Under the pieces are notes generated by a model. That model did not search any database. It was not told the DNA's origin and was given only the letters and a program-made list of their open reading frames with translations. A stretch of DNA of 64,000 bases from Deroplatys truncata. Taxonomy: Eukaryota; Arthropoda; Insecta; Mantodea; Mantidae. The DNA is taken from positions 500,764,190 to 500,828,189 of the forward strand of contig CM060990.1 of NCBI GenBank assembly GCA_030765065.1. The letters are read 5' to 3'. Made by a program: the position numbers and the translations under genes. This document shows positions 47,020 through 58,559 of this stretch, one piece after another; the first letter of the stretch is position 1; every line of letters starts with the position of its first letter.

Positions 47020-49183
47020 GCATCGACAGCTTCGGCTTCCAGGGAACCGCTCCAGTTAGAAGAGTGCTTGATCGTTTTATCATAAATAGAGATGTCAAAA
47101 GAAACTATCAATTCACGAACAAGAGATTGTGGAATGTTCACGATCCTGAAGATAATAATGATACATCCATTAAGAATTATGTAGATGCTCTCGAAAATAG
47201 GACGCGGGGTTATTCTCAGCAAAATGCTAAGAAAGTTGAGGTTATGGTTAAAACCACCATCAATGAATTGATTTCAAGAAGCATTCTCAAGAGCGATAAG
47301 GGAAATAACATCGTGGTTCACAAACGTAGATTGAAAGTATTACTAGAACCAGTTTACGATAATGATATCGCGAATAGAAAGTTCATCACCAAATATATGT
47401 ATCAATTCCCGTATGCAGTCGATAGATGATAACGGTAACATTATGTTTGGCATTAAGACAAGTATTCATATAGCAGCTCCTCTTGGAGATATGGATGCTG
47501 TAAACGACAGATTTGATGAGAGGTATGATCATCAGGAAATCGAAGGAGACACGTCTACAGTTAAACAGATACTTACCAAAGGAAACCGGAATGCAAGAAA
47601 CTAAATGGGTTTTCAGAAAATTTGAACAAAACTATGGGGCAAGTGGATACTCAAACAAGTTCAACAAAAGAAATTACCGATCTACCAGTTGTCTATTAAA
47701 CAACTAGCAGAGGCACATGAAAGAGAGAAAACAGGCATCCAAAATATGTGTAATGGGAAAATAAATAATTTGAAAAAGTTAACGATGAAGCAAGTTTCAA
47801 GTCTGGAGGGAGAAGTCAATCAGTTAAAGACTGAGACTTTGAATACTTTCAAAAGCGATATACATCAGTTAAACAAATACTTACCAAAGGAAATAGAAAT
47901 TCAAATAGGCAAGAAGCTGCAAGACATCACAGCGAATTTGAATAAACCTATGGGTAAGGTAGATTCTCTAATAACATCTACACATAAAATGGCGGATTCT
48001 CTAATAGATTCTATTAAACAACTTGCCGAAGAGCTTGATAGAAAACAAATCTTCAGAATCCGTGTTATCAGAAAATGAATAATAAAAGTTAACAATGAGG
48101 CGAGTTTCAGGTCTAGAGGATACTGTCTAGTAATTAAAGACGGAGGTTTTGAATACTCTCAAAACTGATTTTTACAATGATAAACTTAAGATATTAGAGG
48201 AAAGTGTAAACATGAATATAGATGCCCGCAAAAAGTACATACAGTAAACGAGAAGTCTAGAAGAATCAGTCAGAAGCCAGAATGCCAATACGACAATATT
48301 TTCTAAGGCCATCAAGACGCATGCACAAGAGCACAAGAAAGAAACTGAACAACTGAGAAATTCAATCGATATGATAACTAAGGCTATCGATACACTGAGA
48401 GCTCAAGTTGTAGATATTGACATATTTCACATGAATTGTAAGATGGATAGTGAAAGTATAAGACTTAAAGAGTCTGTAGCCAGACCAAGGCTGTAAAACA
48501 AAAACTGAGAGCTCTAAAAGGCCTTAAGTTTGAGACTCAGCATGTAATGACCGCAGCTTTGAAGCCCGTAACCGCCCCTCTCAAGGATATTTTCGATTCT
48601 CAACGGAAATCTACTGCAGAGACTGATAAGAATGCGGATGATGAATCTACACGTATTTCTACTTATCTAAAAGTTCGCTAAAAAGAAAAAGGATCGTATG
48701 GATGCATTATACGGCGTGAGATATCAGGATGGTAGTTATATGCTTGGGAATAAAGATATTCATTTTATAAATAACCAAATATTGATAGGTGATGAAGCTT
48801 AAGAGTCTACCCGCGGTTTGAAGGAACCCATCTATAGGCGAATGCCGCAGATGTCTGCATACACCAATGAAGATTTGGATATGCACGCTAAAATTATGAA
48901 GAATACTTTTCTTTATAGAAATGGTTACAGCAGGCATGGTCCTTTGAGATCTGGTAAATCATGTAAATAAAATAATATAATACGCTCTCTGCTCAATACA
49001 CATTGAGGTCTTTGACTGGTATGGAAGGAGCATAAGCCAGATAAGAAGGTTGACTATGTTTTCTGGAGAAATCCTAACACATTATTGAATAGACTGAGGT
49101 TACTTATTGCGGGTAATAATAGCCACACCCAGGAGATTGAAGAAATTATCCGAGAGTTGAAAGCTTCTAAATTTATAGCATGA
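47020..49183 (+). pseudogene. Coiled-coil protein with Maverick-type C-terminal domain, element 3
   Basis: A long gene broken by several stops. The N-terminal part (47,022-47,430) is charged with no recognised fold. Residues encoded at about 47,690-48,660 form a heptad-rich coiled coil with repeated KQL/EIQ-type segments. The C-terminal region starts at KKKKDRMDALYGVRYQDGSY (about 48,680). It contains YMLGNKDIHF, then VDYVFWRNPNTLLNRLRLLI and EEIIRELKASKFIA. This matches the protein usually encoded just before the integrase in metazoan Mavericks, whose role is not established; the coiled coil would suit a fibre or scaffold. Its TGA overlaps the integrase ATG (ATGA, 49,180-49,183). Confidence 0.65.
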
Positions 49184-50024
49184 CTGCGAAACAGAATATC
49201 GCCAGAGAGCTTCACGGGCCGGCGAGAAGGAAGCTTTTACGACGCAGAACTATCAGCAATGGTTTCAATGATTTATTACAAACTGACTTAGTTGAAATGA
49301 TACCATATGCAAGGGTAAAAGGACATTTCAAATACATCCTGATCGCATTCAACTTTTACTCTAAAGTGGCTTATGCAAGGACATTAAAGGAAAAGGCCTG
49401 GGTTAATGTTGCAAGGGCTATGGAAGATATACTTTAAGATTTGGAGGCTCCATACCCGAGCATTCAAAGCGATAACGGAGAAAAAGTTTATAACAAGTTA
49501 TGTAAGCGATTAATGTTAAGGTGTAATATTAACCACTGCATCACCTATAGCAATGCGAGAGCTGCAGCTGTTGAATGTTTAATACACACCTTGAAGAATA
49601 TGACGCATCGAGTGTTTTTAGCCCAAGGACCATACAAGTGGTTAGACATTTTACCCAGGATTAGTACAAAATAAATGATAATTTTCATTCGAGTATCCGC
49701 ATGAAGCCTAATGGAGTGAGAAACAAAAATATTTTTCTGATTGCGTATAACTATAATAAAGATCGAAGAGGGAAGAAGGGTGCAAAGAAGTTTAGTGTCG
49801 GTGACTTTGTCTGGCTGTCTGAACATAAATGTAACTGGAGTGTTGAAATCTTCCAAGCTTCTCGTGTGAAGCGTACAAATCCTGCCACATATATACTAAA
49901 GGGCAAGGATGGTGAGGTGATAAAAGTTGCCAATTATGGACATGAACTAAAAACTATCCTAACACTTACGTACTTAATAGAAAATGTACTATGTAGACGT
50001 GGTAACAGAATTCTTGCAAAGTAG
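49180..50024 (+). pseudogene. Retroviral-type (rve) integrase, element 3
   Basis: LHGPARRKLLRRR precedes the core. LQTDLVEMIPYARVKGHFKY carries the first catalytic Asp, SIQSDNGEKVYNKLC the second, and AAVECLIHTLKN the Glu, so the DDE triad is still visible. The C-terminal FSVGDFVWLS and RTNPATYILK segments fit the SH3/chromo-like tail of Maverick integrases. Stops at about 49,436 and 49,672 and a frameshift inactivate it. This is the only integrase in the window; P1 and P2 have none. AATAAA near 50,050 follows. Confidence 0.87.
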
Positions 50025-50470
50025 TATTGTTTTGTAGATGCTCAACGAATCAATAAAGAGTATTTGGTGTAATGCATGACGGAAAAGTTAAATAAAAAGA
50101 AATATTTTATGGTTATAAACCATTAGATTTTTATTATTTTATAAAACCCTTTCAATTTCATTGAGGGAAAAGTAATGCATGTGTTAAAAGCCGTCTATAA
50201 TTATGGATGCAAACTAAAATATACATATTAGCTAATGCGGTCTTTGAGAGAAAAATAATGATAATAATACAATAGTTTAAAACATTCTCATTAATAAAAA
50301 CATATATAAAAACCAATTCAGTCTTTGAGGGAATATATTAATACAATAATTTAAAAAAAACTCATTAATGAAGTATATACAGAGTTGAAAATAACTGTAT
50401 GCAGCAAATGAATATATTATAATAATTTAAAACTTCTAATATACAGTATTTACACTCCACAAGTTAGGTA
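50025..50470. other. AT-rich gap between integrase and PolB 3' ends
   Basis: Convergent 3' ends, with several AATAAA/ATTTTATT words. No gene. Confidence 0.5.
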
Positions 50471-50930
50471 CTAACAACCGTTAGGATTAAGGGAGTAATG
50501 GCCCCAGGCTAATCTTTGTATGACCATTCCATCATCTTCCTCTTATTACCTTCCACTGTAATGCCTGTTCATTGGTCGCAATGGTTGAAATGTTGTGTTT
50601 TGTACCTCGAAACGTTTTCTCTTTATTATAATATCTCATGATGAGGTCTTTCAAGCAATCGAAATACTTCTCAAAATTTAATGTCTCCATACCTGCTCTT
50701 GTGATGCCCTTTGGCTTGTTCACGGTTTGTCCATAATATTTATACGCGTATAATTTTGATATTTCCTCCATAACCATGCCCACCAATTCGTCCTTGAACA
50801 ATTCAATCTTTTTCTTATTGGTTTACTGAATATCATATGCATTATCCTTCGAGTAATTTGATGTATCAAAATATGTAGGTTATCTTTCATGAATTTATAG
50901 ATATCAGAACTCGTTTGTATACATCTAATT
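50471..50930 (-). pseudogene. PolB of element 3, C-terminal part
   Basis: DIYKFMKDNLHI, LFKDELVGMVMEEI and KLYAYKYYGQTVNKPKGITR form the thumb-side end of a protein-primed PolB, and a shifted frame ends LAWGHYSLNPNGC at 50,471. It continues the gene at 55,432-58,321 across the LTR insertion: YTDTDS-type residues, here degraded, sit exactly at the junction. Frameshifted. Confidence 0.85.
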
Positions 50931-51838
50931 TGAGGAAAGAGTTGCATTGTATTTCGACTGTTGGGGAGCCGAATTGGAAGTAGTTGCAACCGCACGTATG
51001 GTACCCGGTTTCCGGTAGCCTCCGCCCCAATTCACTTTCCGATGGTCTTTGCCCCAATGTTTAAGAATCCACTTTGTATTTTAATGTTTTCTTTATATAT
51101 ATTTATGTTTGCCTCGGTTGCGTCAGTATTTATTTGTAGAGACATGAATTTCTTTGCAGAGAGTGGTGCGGCTAAGAATGTAGACTTACACAGGTTATAA
51201 TTTTACTTCACTCCTTTTATTAATTCTTGACATGATTTAAATAACACTTCACTGATATAGAGAGCTGTGAGACTATTTAATTAATTACTTGCACTTTTAA
51301 CACGTAATCTATTTTTTGTCTCACACTGAATACGTATTAAACTTCTCGAGGACGCGTCTCGCGTCCGGTTAGGAACGCTGTCTGCTAGCAACTGAATTCT
51401 GAATTTGTAAATGTTGCTCCATTTCAGTTTCTGATTGGCTAATCCTACTCCAATAGAATACTTTTATTTAACTTAAGCTTTTTCTGGTTGTTGGTGGGCT
51501 ATTTATAAACTGTCTAAAAATTTACATTATTGTTGCTCCAATAATTACCAGTAGCATTATTAAACTTTCTAATTCATTATTGCTTCAAGGTTACCTCATT
51601 GTTACCTCATTGTTAGCAACTTTTAACCTATTATTCTTAAAGCTCCTACAACATTAAATTACGTAATACATTCACATAACATCATTTAGCATGTACATAA
51701 TAATTTAAAAATTAATACAATGACTGTGACATGCATTATTCTATATTGTTACATACCATATTGGTTTAAGGTGGGCCGTTATTATTTTATATTATATAAT
51801 TTGACTGAAATCATTTAAGTGTTAAAAATATTGCCTCA
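50931..51838 (-). repeat. 3' LTR
   Basis: 908 bp, TG...CA ends. Closely matches 54,521-55,431 with scattered substitutions. Confidence 0.88.
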
Positions 51839-51842
51839 AATT

Positions 51843-51856
51843 GCCCCCTTTTAGAA
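51843..51856 (-). promoter_or_regulatory. Polypurine tract
   Basis: Minus-strand CTAAAAGGGGGC lies a few bases before the 3' LTR, where plus-strand DNA priming is expected. Confidence 0.65.
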
Positions 51857-52418
51857 ATATTTTAAAAAATTTCTTTTTCTTTTGTTCTTTTTAAAATTTT
51901 TAAATATTTTCTGAAACTCTCCTGAAAGAAAGAAACACAACCTTTTTCATTATTTTTATTACACTTCCTATTTTTCACTGTCACTTTTATTAAACACTCA
52001 CTGGTTTTTCACTACACTCGTGTATAGCAGAATACTTCATATTTATTTTGTTCTGCCACTTTTTCGACACTATAAGGTCAACTACGTGGTGTAAGGTTAA
52101 TGACCTGGTGTTCAATGACCTGAGTGAAATTTTGTTTATTCACTAACATAGCCACTATTAAATATCCTATGTGCTAGACATTTAATACTTAATTAGGCAT
52201 ATTAACACTTGTTACCCTTTCTTTACAACTTATTCCTTAAAACATTTTATTTCTAACAATTTATATCTTATGCAATATGTTTGCAGTTGCTATTCAGATT
52301 TCTTATGTTTTTCTTACTAACTATGGATTTTTTCTATTACATCTTTTTATCTAAACTCTCTTTTGTTATATTGACAATTTGTTACATTTAGTAAACATAT
52401 TATTATACTACTTTTCTT

Positions 52419-54034
52419 TTAATTACATTGCTTTCCCCCTTTATGTTCCAGATACTCTATTTTATTTTTCTTTGTCTTCTTGTGCCACAGACTGCTTACA
52501 TTCATTTTCTTTTTCTTCTTATGCCATAGACTTTTTAGACTTGCCCTAATCTTATGTTGCACAGTTGTATTCCAAAACGTATTCATAATTAAAGCTCTAA
52601 ATGTTCCAAAATTCATTTCACTGTCTGCTAGCATATGTAAACATTCTAAGGTTTTGTTGTCCAAGCATTTTCTAACAAGTATAATTTTTAATGCTTCAGG
52701 AACATTTTTTAATTTCAAATACTGTATTAGATCATGTATAAACTGTACTGGACTTGAGGAAGCATTAAAATAAGGTAATGGTAATTCATTAAGCACAAAA
52801 TGATAGTTTGACATCTGATTTATTATATTCACATGTGTGTCATCATTATTGTTTTGTGTTTGAGAGGCTGATGCTATGGAAAAAAGCAGTAGTATCTCTT
52901 GTATTATTAGTTAACAAAGGTGATACACTTCTTTCTGCACCTGTATTATTGTCATGCATTTGATTACCATTTACAGAACTAGTTACATTTGTATTTACCT
53001 TTGGTACACTTGTACTTAAATTTTCAAAAGTATTTCTAAGTTTATCTATTTCTTTGCTACTTGCTTGTACTTTATCTTTAATTTCATCTATCATTGATTT
53101 GTGTGCTTCTTTAATTGCCTCTGCATTTGTTTTTGCCATTTCATGCATTTTATTTTATTTCCCCTGTTAAATCTATTTGTACTTGTGCAAGATTTGCATT
53201 TGTATTTTCTACCATTGTATTTAATTCTTCGCCCTGTTTAACTAAGTAATTACAAATACCTTCTGTAGTATTAGTAAGTTTTAACTCCATTTCAGTTAAA
53301 TTTTTATCAATATGACTTGACAATTTCTGTTCCAGGTGCTTACAACCTTTGTTTACTTTTAATTCTATATCTTTTTGAAGTGCTTCGGAAGATTGTTCTA
53401 GTTTTATTTCTAACCTCCTACTTTCAGCTTTGCTTTCTGTCATAAAATTTTGTATTTGCTTAGCTAGATCATTTTTATACTAGATATCTCTGTATTAGTT
53501 TCAGTTAACTTATTATTACTTTCAGTTATCTTATTACTTAACTCTTTTTTAACTCTGTGTTAGTTTCAATTATCTTATTATTTATCTTATCAGTTATCAT
53601 TTCAGTTAACTTATTATTATTTTCAGTTATCTGTTTATTTAACTTATTATTATTTTCAGTTATTGGTTTTAGAAGCCACATAATATTTTGTTGTGATAAG
53701 TTTTCTTGTTCTTGTTGACTAGATGTCTGAGGGAAAAATGTCTTTCTATTGCTGTTCCCTGCACTAATATATGTAAAGGTGATTGACCTTGCATACTACT
53801 GCTATTTTTTTCTATGCCTACCTGTGAATTTACAGATCACTGTTCTTCTACATCTAACCTGTTTGTTTCCTGTTGCTCTGATTGTAAAGTTAAATTGTAA
53901 TCAGTAATGGCTGACCTATGCTCTCCTACTTCCATATTTTCATTGTTTTCTGTTTCCATTTTATTTTGTGTATTTTCTTTTGTTATATTTGGTTTGGAAT
54001 TGCTCAATTTTAATTTACCGCTTATTAACAGCAT
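52419..54034 (-). pseudogene. Gag-like protein with long coiled coil
   Basis: Minus-strand frames 54,034-53,837, 53,443-53,150, 53,148-52,846 and 52,832-52,419 form one decayed gene. The middle part is a long coiled coil, including tandem KITENNNKL/KLTETNTE-like repeats at about 53,480-53,660. The C-terminal part has LPLPYFNASSSPVQFIHDL, YLKLKNVPEALK and FGTFRALIMNTFW, the capsid-domain pattern of Gypsy-type retrotransposon gag. Ends in Lys-rich repeats. Confidence 0.7.
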
Positions 54035-54062
54035 GAAATTATCTTAATAACAATATATATTC

Positions 54063-54467
54063 TTAACTATTTTGACAATTGTTACATATAAAGTATTGGA
54101 ATTTTCTGACCTTTTGTTCTGGCTGTTTATTAGTAAACCTTTTTATTCTGGTGTTCCCTCGTAGATTGTAGTTGAATTGTTGACTGCATGCCCCGTACTC
54201 CTGAAACAATAGTTGCTGTCCTTGGATGATATTGTTGATGATTTCTAAGTTCTCTGGAGTTTTCTTAAGTTCTCTGAAGTTTTTCTCTAGTTTTCTGAAG
54301 TTCTTCTTAAGTTCTCGGATGTTTTTTTGAAGTTCTCTGAAATTTTGTGTGAAGTTCTCTGAAGTGAAATCTTGTAGTCTCGTCGATTTTGGTAGTTCTA
54401 TGAGGTTCGTTGATCTTTTCTTTTCAGCTATTCTCGCCTGTTCTGGCGCCACGCAGTTGGGCGCCAA
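54063..54467 (-). other. Leader open frame with ENFRELKK repeats
   Basis: A 134-codon stretch after the PBS, without an AUG at its 5' end. It encodes repeats of the type NFRELKKN (about seven), coiled-coil prone. It could be leader sequence or an N-terminal gag extension. Confidence 0.4.
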
Positions 54468-54499
54468 TTTGAGGATGGAGTATTGTCTTTACGTTGTTT

Positions 54500-54517
54500 G
54501 GCCTACGTTGGTCGCCA
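54500..54517 (-). promoter_or_regulatory. Primer-binding site, tRNA-Lys-like
   Basis: Minus-strand TGGCGACCAACGTAGGCC lies 3-4 nt downstream of the 5' LTR. It differs from the classic tRNA-Lys site at about three positions. A second similar TGGCGCCCAAC lies about 50 bp further in, within a short local duplication that includes AATTTGAGG. Confidence 0.65.
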
Positions 54518-54520
54518 ATT

Positions 54521-55431
54521 TGAGGAAGAAGTTGTATTGTATTTCGACTATTGGGGAGCCGAACTTGAAGTAGTTGCAAGCGCAAGTACGGTACCCGGTT
54601 TCCGGTTGCCTTCGCCCCAATTCACTTTCCGGTGGCCTTTGCCCCAATGTTTAAGAATCCACTTTGTATTTTAATGTTTTCTTTAAATATATATATTTAT
54701 GTTTTCCTCGGCTGGGTCAGTATTTATTTGTAGAGACATGAATTTCTTTGCAGGGAGTGGTGCGGCTAAAATGTACTTACACAGATTATAATTTTTAATT
54801 CACTCCTTTTATTAATTCTTGACACGATTTAAATAACACTTCACTGATACAGAGAGCTGTGAGATTATTTAATTATTACTTGCACTTTTTAACACGTAAA
54901 CTATTTTTTGTCTCACACTGAATACGTATTAAACTTCTCGAGGACGCGTATCGCGTCCGGTTAGAAACGCTGTCTGCTAGCAACTGAATTCTGAATTTGT
55001 AAATTTTGCTCCATTTCAGTTTCTGATTGGCTAATCCTACTCCAATAGAATACTTTTATTCAACTTAAGCTTTTTCTGGTGGTTGATTGGCTATTTATAA
55101 ACTGTCTAAAAAATTTACATTATTGTTGCTCCAATAATTACCAGTAGCATTATTATACTTTCTAATTCATTATTGCTTCAAGGTTACCTCATTGTTACCT
55201 CATTGTTAGCAACCTTTAACCTATTATTGTTACAGCTGCTACATTATTAAATTACGTAACACATTCACATAACATTATTTAGCATGTACATGATAATATA
55301 AACATTAATACAATGACTGTAACATGCATTATCATATATTGTTACATACACATATTCTTTAAGGCGGGCTGTTATTATTTTATATTATATAATTTGATTG
55401 AAATCATTTAAGTGTTAAAAATACTGCCTCA
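54521..55431 (-). repeat. 5' LTR
   Basis: 911 bp, direct copy of 50,931-51,838. Confidence 0.88.
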
Positions 55432-58321
55432 AATTCAACACCAAGTCCTTCAAATTAGACTTCATTACAAAAAAATCATACTTTATAAGTTTGAAAATGT
55501 TCAAAATTGCATGCCAATATAGATTGGCTTGTTCATATATACTTCCTCTCTAGCCTCCTCAACACCTACAACGTTCTCCTCAAATATTATCGGCCTGAGA
55601 TACTGCTGCGGGCTGTTAGTTTCCTGGTTTGCTCCCATTTGGATACCATCTTGAAGTCTATATATATGCGAACAGTCTTTATGAATTTTCCTAACACCGC
55701 ATTATTCAAATTTTCTTCAAGTTTTGGCCGAATTTTGACTTTGCTTGTGCTCTCTTTTGCGGTCGATGTAGGTCTTTAGTCAGTTGTACTGGTCGTACGA
55801 CACCACCCTGTGAATATGTCTCACAGTTAGGCTCTGTTCTGTACGCTGCTGCATGACTCTGTAGTGCAGGACATTTGCTCTTGGTTTCTAATGTCTCTAG
55901 CATTGTATCGCCCGTTAGATGGTATAGCACTTTGAGGGCAGAAAGGAAAGCTCGTTATGAGCGTCATGGATATGGGGAACATATTCAATATCCATTTCCA
56001 GTACATAGCCTGTTTTAGAATTTTCAGACACTCTCATGAAATCAATCTCCTAATTTCTTGCTCGGTAAGCCATCTAAGGTTCCCATAAGGCATTGCGGAT
56101 ATTGTTGACTAAGCATATAAATTGTTAATGTCGAGATACATGAACTTGACAGATGCATGTTGAACAAAGTTTGACATGTACCTGTGGTTGGCCTTAGAGT
56201 AGTCCTTCACCACAGTGCACAGCTCACCTCTAATTCCAGACTCAAGGAATTACAGCATGTTCTCGACATGTCTTAAAGAGAGATTGTTGATTTCAACATG
56301 GCGTCGAAAGCAAGTCCTGGTAGTGTATAAAACCACGCTGGGTCGAGGTTATACATGTCCAGTAAGAGATTTTGAAACCTCTTGAAAATGTCTGACAAGA
56401 GCAATTTATCAGTCTTTAGAAATAGGTCGCTGTATTCGCCGAGATTCTGGATATTGAAAGTATCCCAGACCTTTTCAGCATGCCTGTACTCTTCGTTTAT
56501 GGGTTGTCCTTGTAGTGTGCTGTAAAAAGATTCCCTTGCAGGTACTGGAGTTTCACTCAACGTTTCTAAAGATGCTACATAATCATAAGGAATACACCCT
56601 TGCTCGTTGCCAGCTTAAAATGCTCTACCACAGGATATTCGGCCCTTGTTATTTTAAAATCTTCCTCCTCGAGCTTGTCAGCTAAGCTGGATAGCTTATC
56701 ATCCAGGAATCTAAAGCTATCCATAAACCTGAACTGAATGTTCCTATACCTTTTGGTGAAAGTTAAATACCTTTCAGCTGTTTGTGTTATGCATGACACG
56801 GGCGTATTATTATATGCCAGGTGTCTTATCAGAAAGTGGCTATCGCTATTTGAAAGGCAATCGAAGAAACATACGTATGAATTCAGGGATCTTTCTATTT
56901 AAATTGCACTCATTATGAGCAGCACTCAGATATTAACCGGTCACGTGATCATGGTCTTTCACTCGGATATTACCCCTAGCAAAACCCTTAAGACATATGT
57001 GACACTCAGAGGCGTTGTTGAAATTACATTGCTCTTCAGACGTCAGATCGAACGATTTTGGATTCGAATACACATCGATGACTTCACCAGCAATTTATTT
57101 TAATTGCATTAAGAAGTCGTCGATGGCATTAGAACCTCTGAAGAGGAAGAATTTCGATAATGTCTCGTCATGTCTACACACCACCTTTAAAGGTGTCGAT
57201 ATTGCCTCATGCTCTTGAATAGCTCGGGTCCAAATCGAATTGCTAGAGGGCTCGCAAGATTAGACCTTTGCCAGAACAGATTCATTGTCAGCGTAAACAA
57301 CAAAAGGTACAGGAACACTTTTGGAAAATATTTTAAATCAAATGCTGTCATCCTGTTGTACCGTTTTAAGCAATTGGCATGTACCACACCTTAATTTGTG
57401 AGTTTCAAGATCCTTCTCATTGGCGCACCTCTTCATACATGCCTCGCATGTCGACATTCTTCTCTTGTTCTTAGTGACTTGTGACCTAAACAGCCTGACA
57501 AGTCCTTAATGAGACAACAGCGTGTCTTTTCATTTTCTTCTTTGTATAAGAGATCGATATGCTGCTATTTTTCCGCTGTTTGGTATAGACGGATAATGTC
57601 TTCATTTCCCTCTATACCAAACAGGGAAATTGATACTCAATTGTTCTGCTTTTCAATACATTCAATGATATGCACAGCCGCCGGGAATTCAATACCCTCA
57701 TCATTGAATGCTTTGAAAAGCAGTTCTTTGGAGTATGAACTTTTTCTATATGCATTTTTCTTAGCCGGGTATTCAGCCGCTAGCATACATCATGCGAAGC
57801 AGAAATCGTCCTTATTCCTTATATTGATTACTGATTTTTCATTCCTGAATTTATTTGGAAATTCTATATACGTTGCTGCATGTAGAGGATCATAAAATGA
57901 AGAGCTAATCACCAGAGCATGTATGGCAAACAAGGATTTTGATGAAGCTCCCCCCTCGAATTTAGAAATGGTTTTCAATATGTCTCGGGATTTTATAGAG
58001 AAGGCCTAATTCAAGTTCGCTTTATGCAAGGATCAGACAAGACTTGGAAATAAAGAATGATGAAATTCTCTGCTGTTCCTCAGGCTTATGGATTAAATAT
58101 GAAAGCTCCAGGGAGCAGTTCATTTGTAATCCAGACCTGCTTTTGTTTAAGAGGTCTTTCATTTCTTTACTTACAAGACCCTTACACTTATTGAAAAACA
58201 CCCTGGAGTCAAGTAGTTTTAACGTATTATTAAACCTACTATTAAAAATACGTCCCTTGAATTCAGATTCAATAACCTTACGTCCCAGATCCTGACAATC
58301 ATTAGCACTAACATTAGACAT
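55432..58321 (-). pseudogene. PolB of element 3, N-terminal and central part
   Basis: Met at 58,321 starts MSNVSANDCQDLG. HAATYIEFPNKF, INIRNKDDFCFA, VVYADNESVL (exonuclease motif), a CHICHKGF...VKDHDH knuckle, MDSFRFLDDKL, PAWFYTLPGLAFDA and DINNLYA (palm) follow in order through several frames. Just before the LTR lies KPIYIGMQF. This PolB is clearly a different lineage from the P1 PolBs: the same architecture with low identity, and no zinc-finger pair like P1's at the N-terminus. Many stops and frameshifts. Confidence 0.88.
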
Positions 58322-58516
58322 TTTAATGATGAAAGGTCCGTTGTTTTGTTGCTTTCTTTTCCCCTTCAGCTAGTCTGTTATCCTACTGGATGTTGACGGA
58401 GTGCTACTGAAGGGGGAGGCTAATGCCGTAGCGACCATTCTGCGGGGCTCCGGCCTCAGACCGCCGCCGAAATGGAGCATCGTTGGGCGGCAGGCAGCCT
58501 ATTAAGCTCTTCCTGA

Positions 58517-58559
<43 letters not shown>

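Larger units (their letters stand above)
50931..55431 (-). mobile_element. Non-autonomous gag-only LTR retrotransposon inside PolB
   Basis: A 4.5-kb element flanked by ~910-bp LTRs. The LTRs start TGAGG and end CCTCA, and AATT flanks the element on both outer sides (50,927-50,930 and 55,432-55,435), consistent with a 4-bp target duplication. Orientation is minus: PBS next to the right LTR, purine tract next to the left LTR. The interior encodes a gag-like protein only; no protease, RT or integrase was seen. It splits the element 3 PolB gene. Confidence 0.88.
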
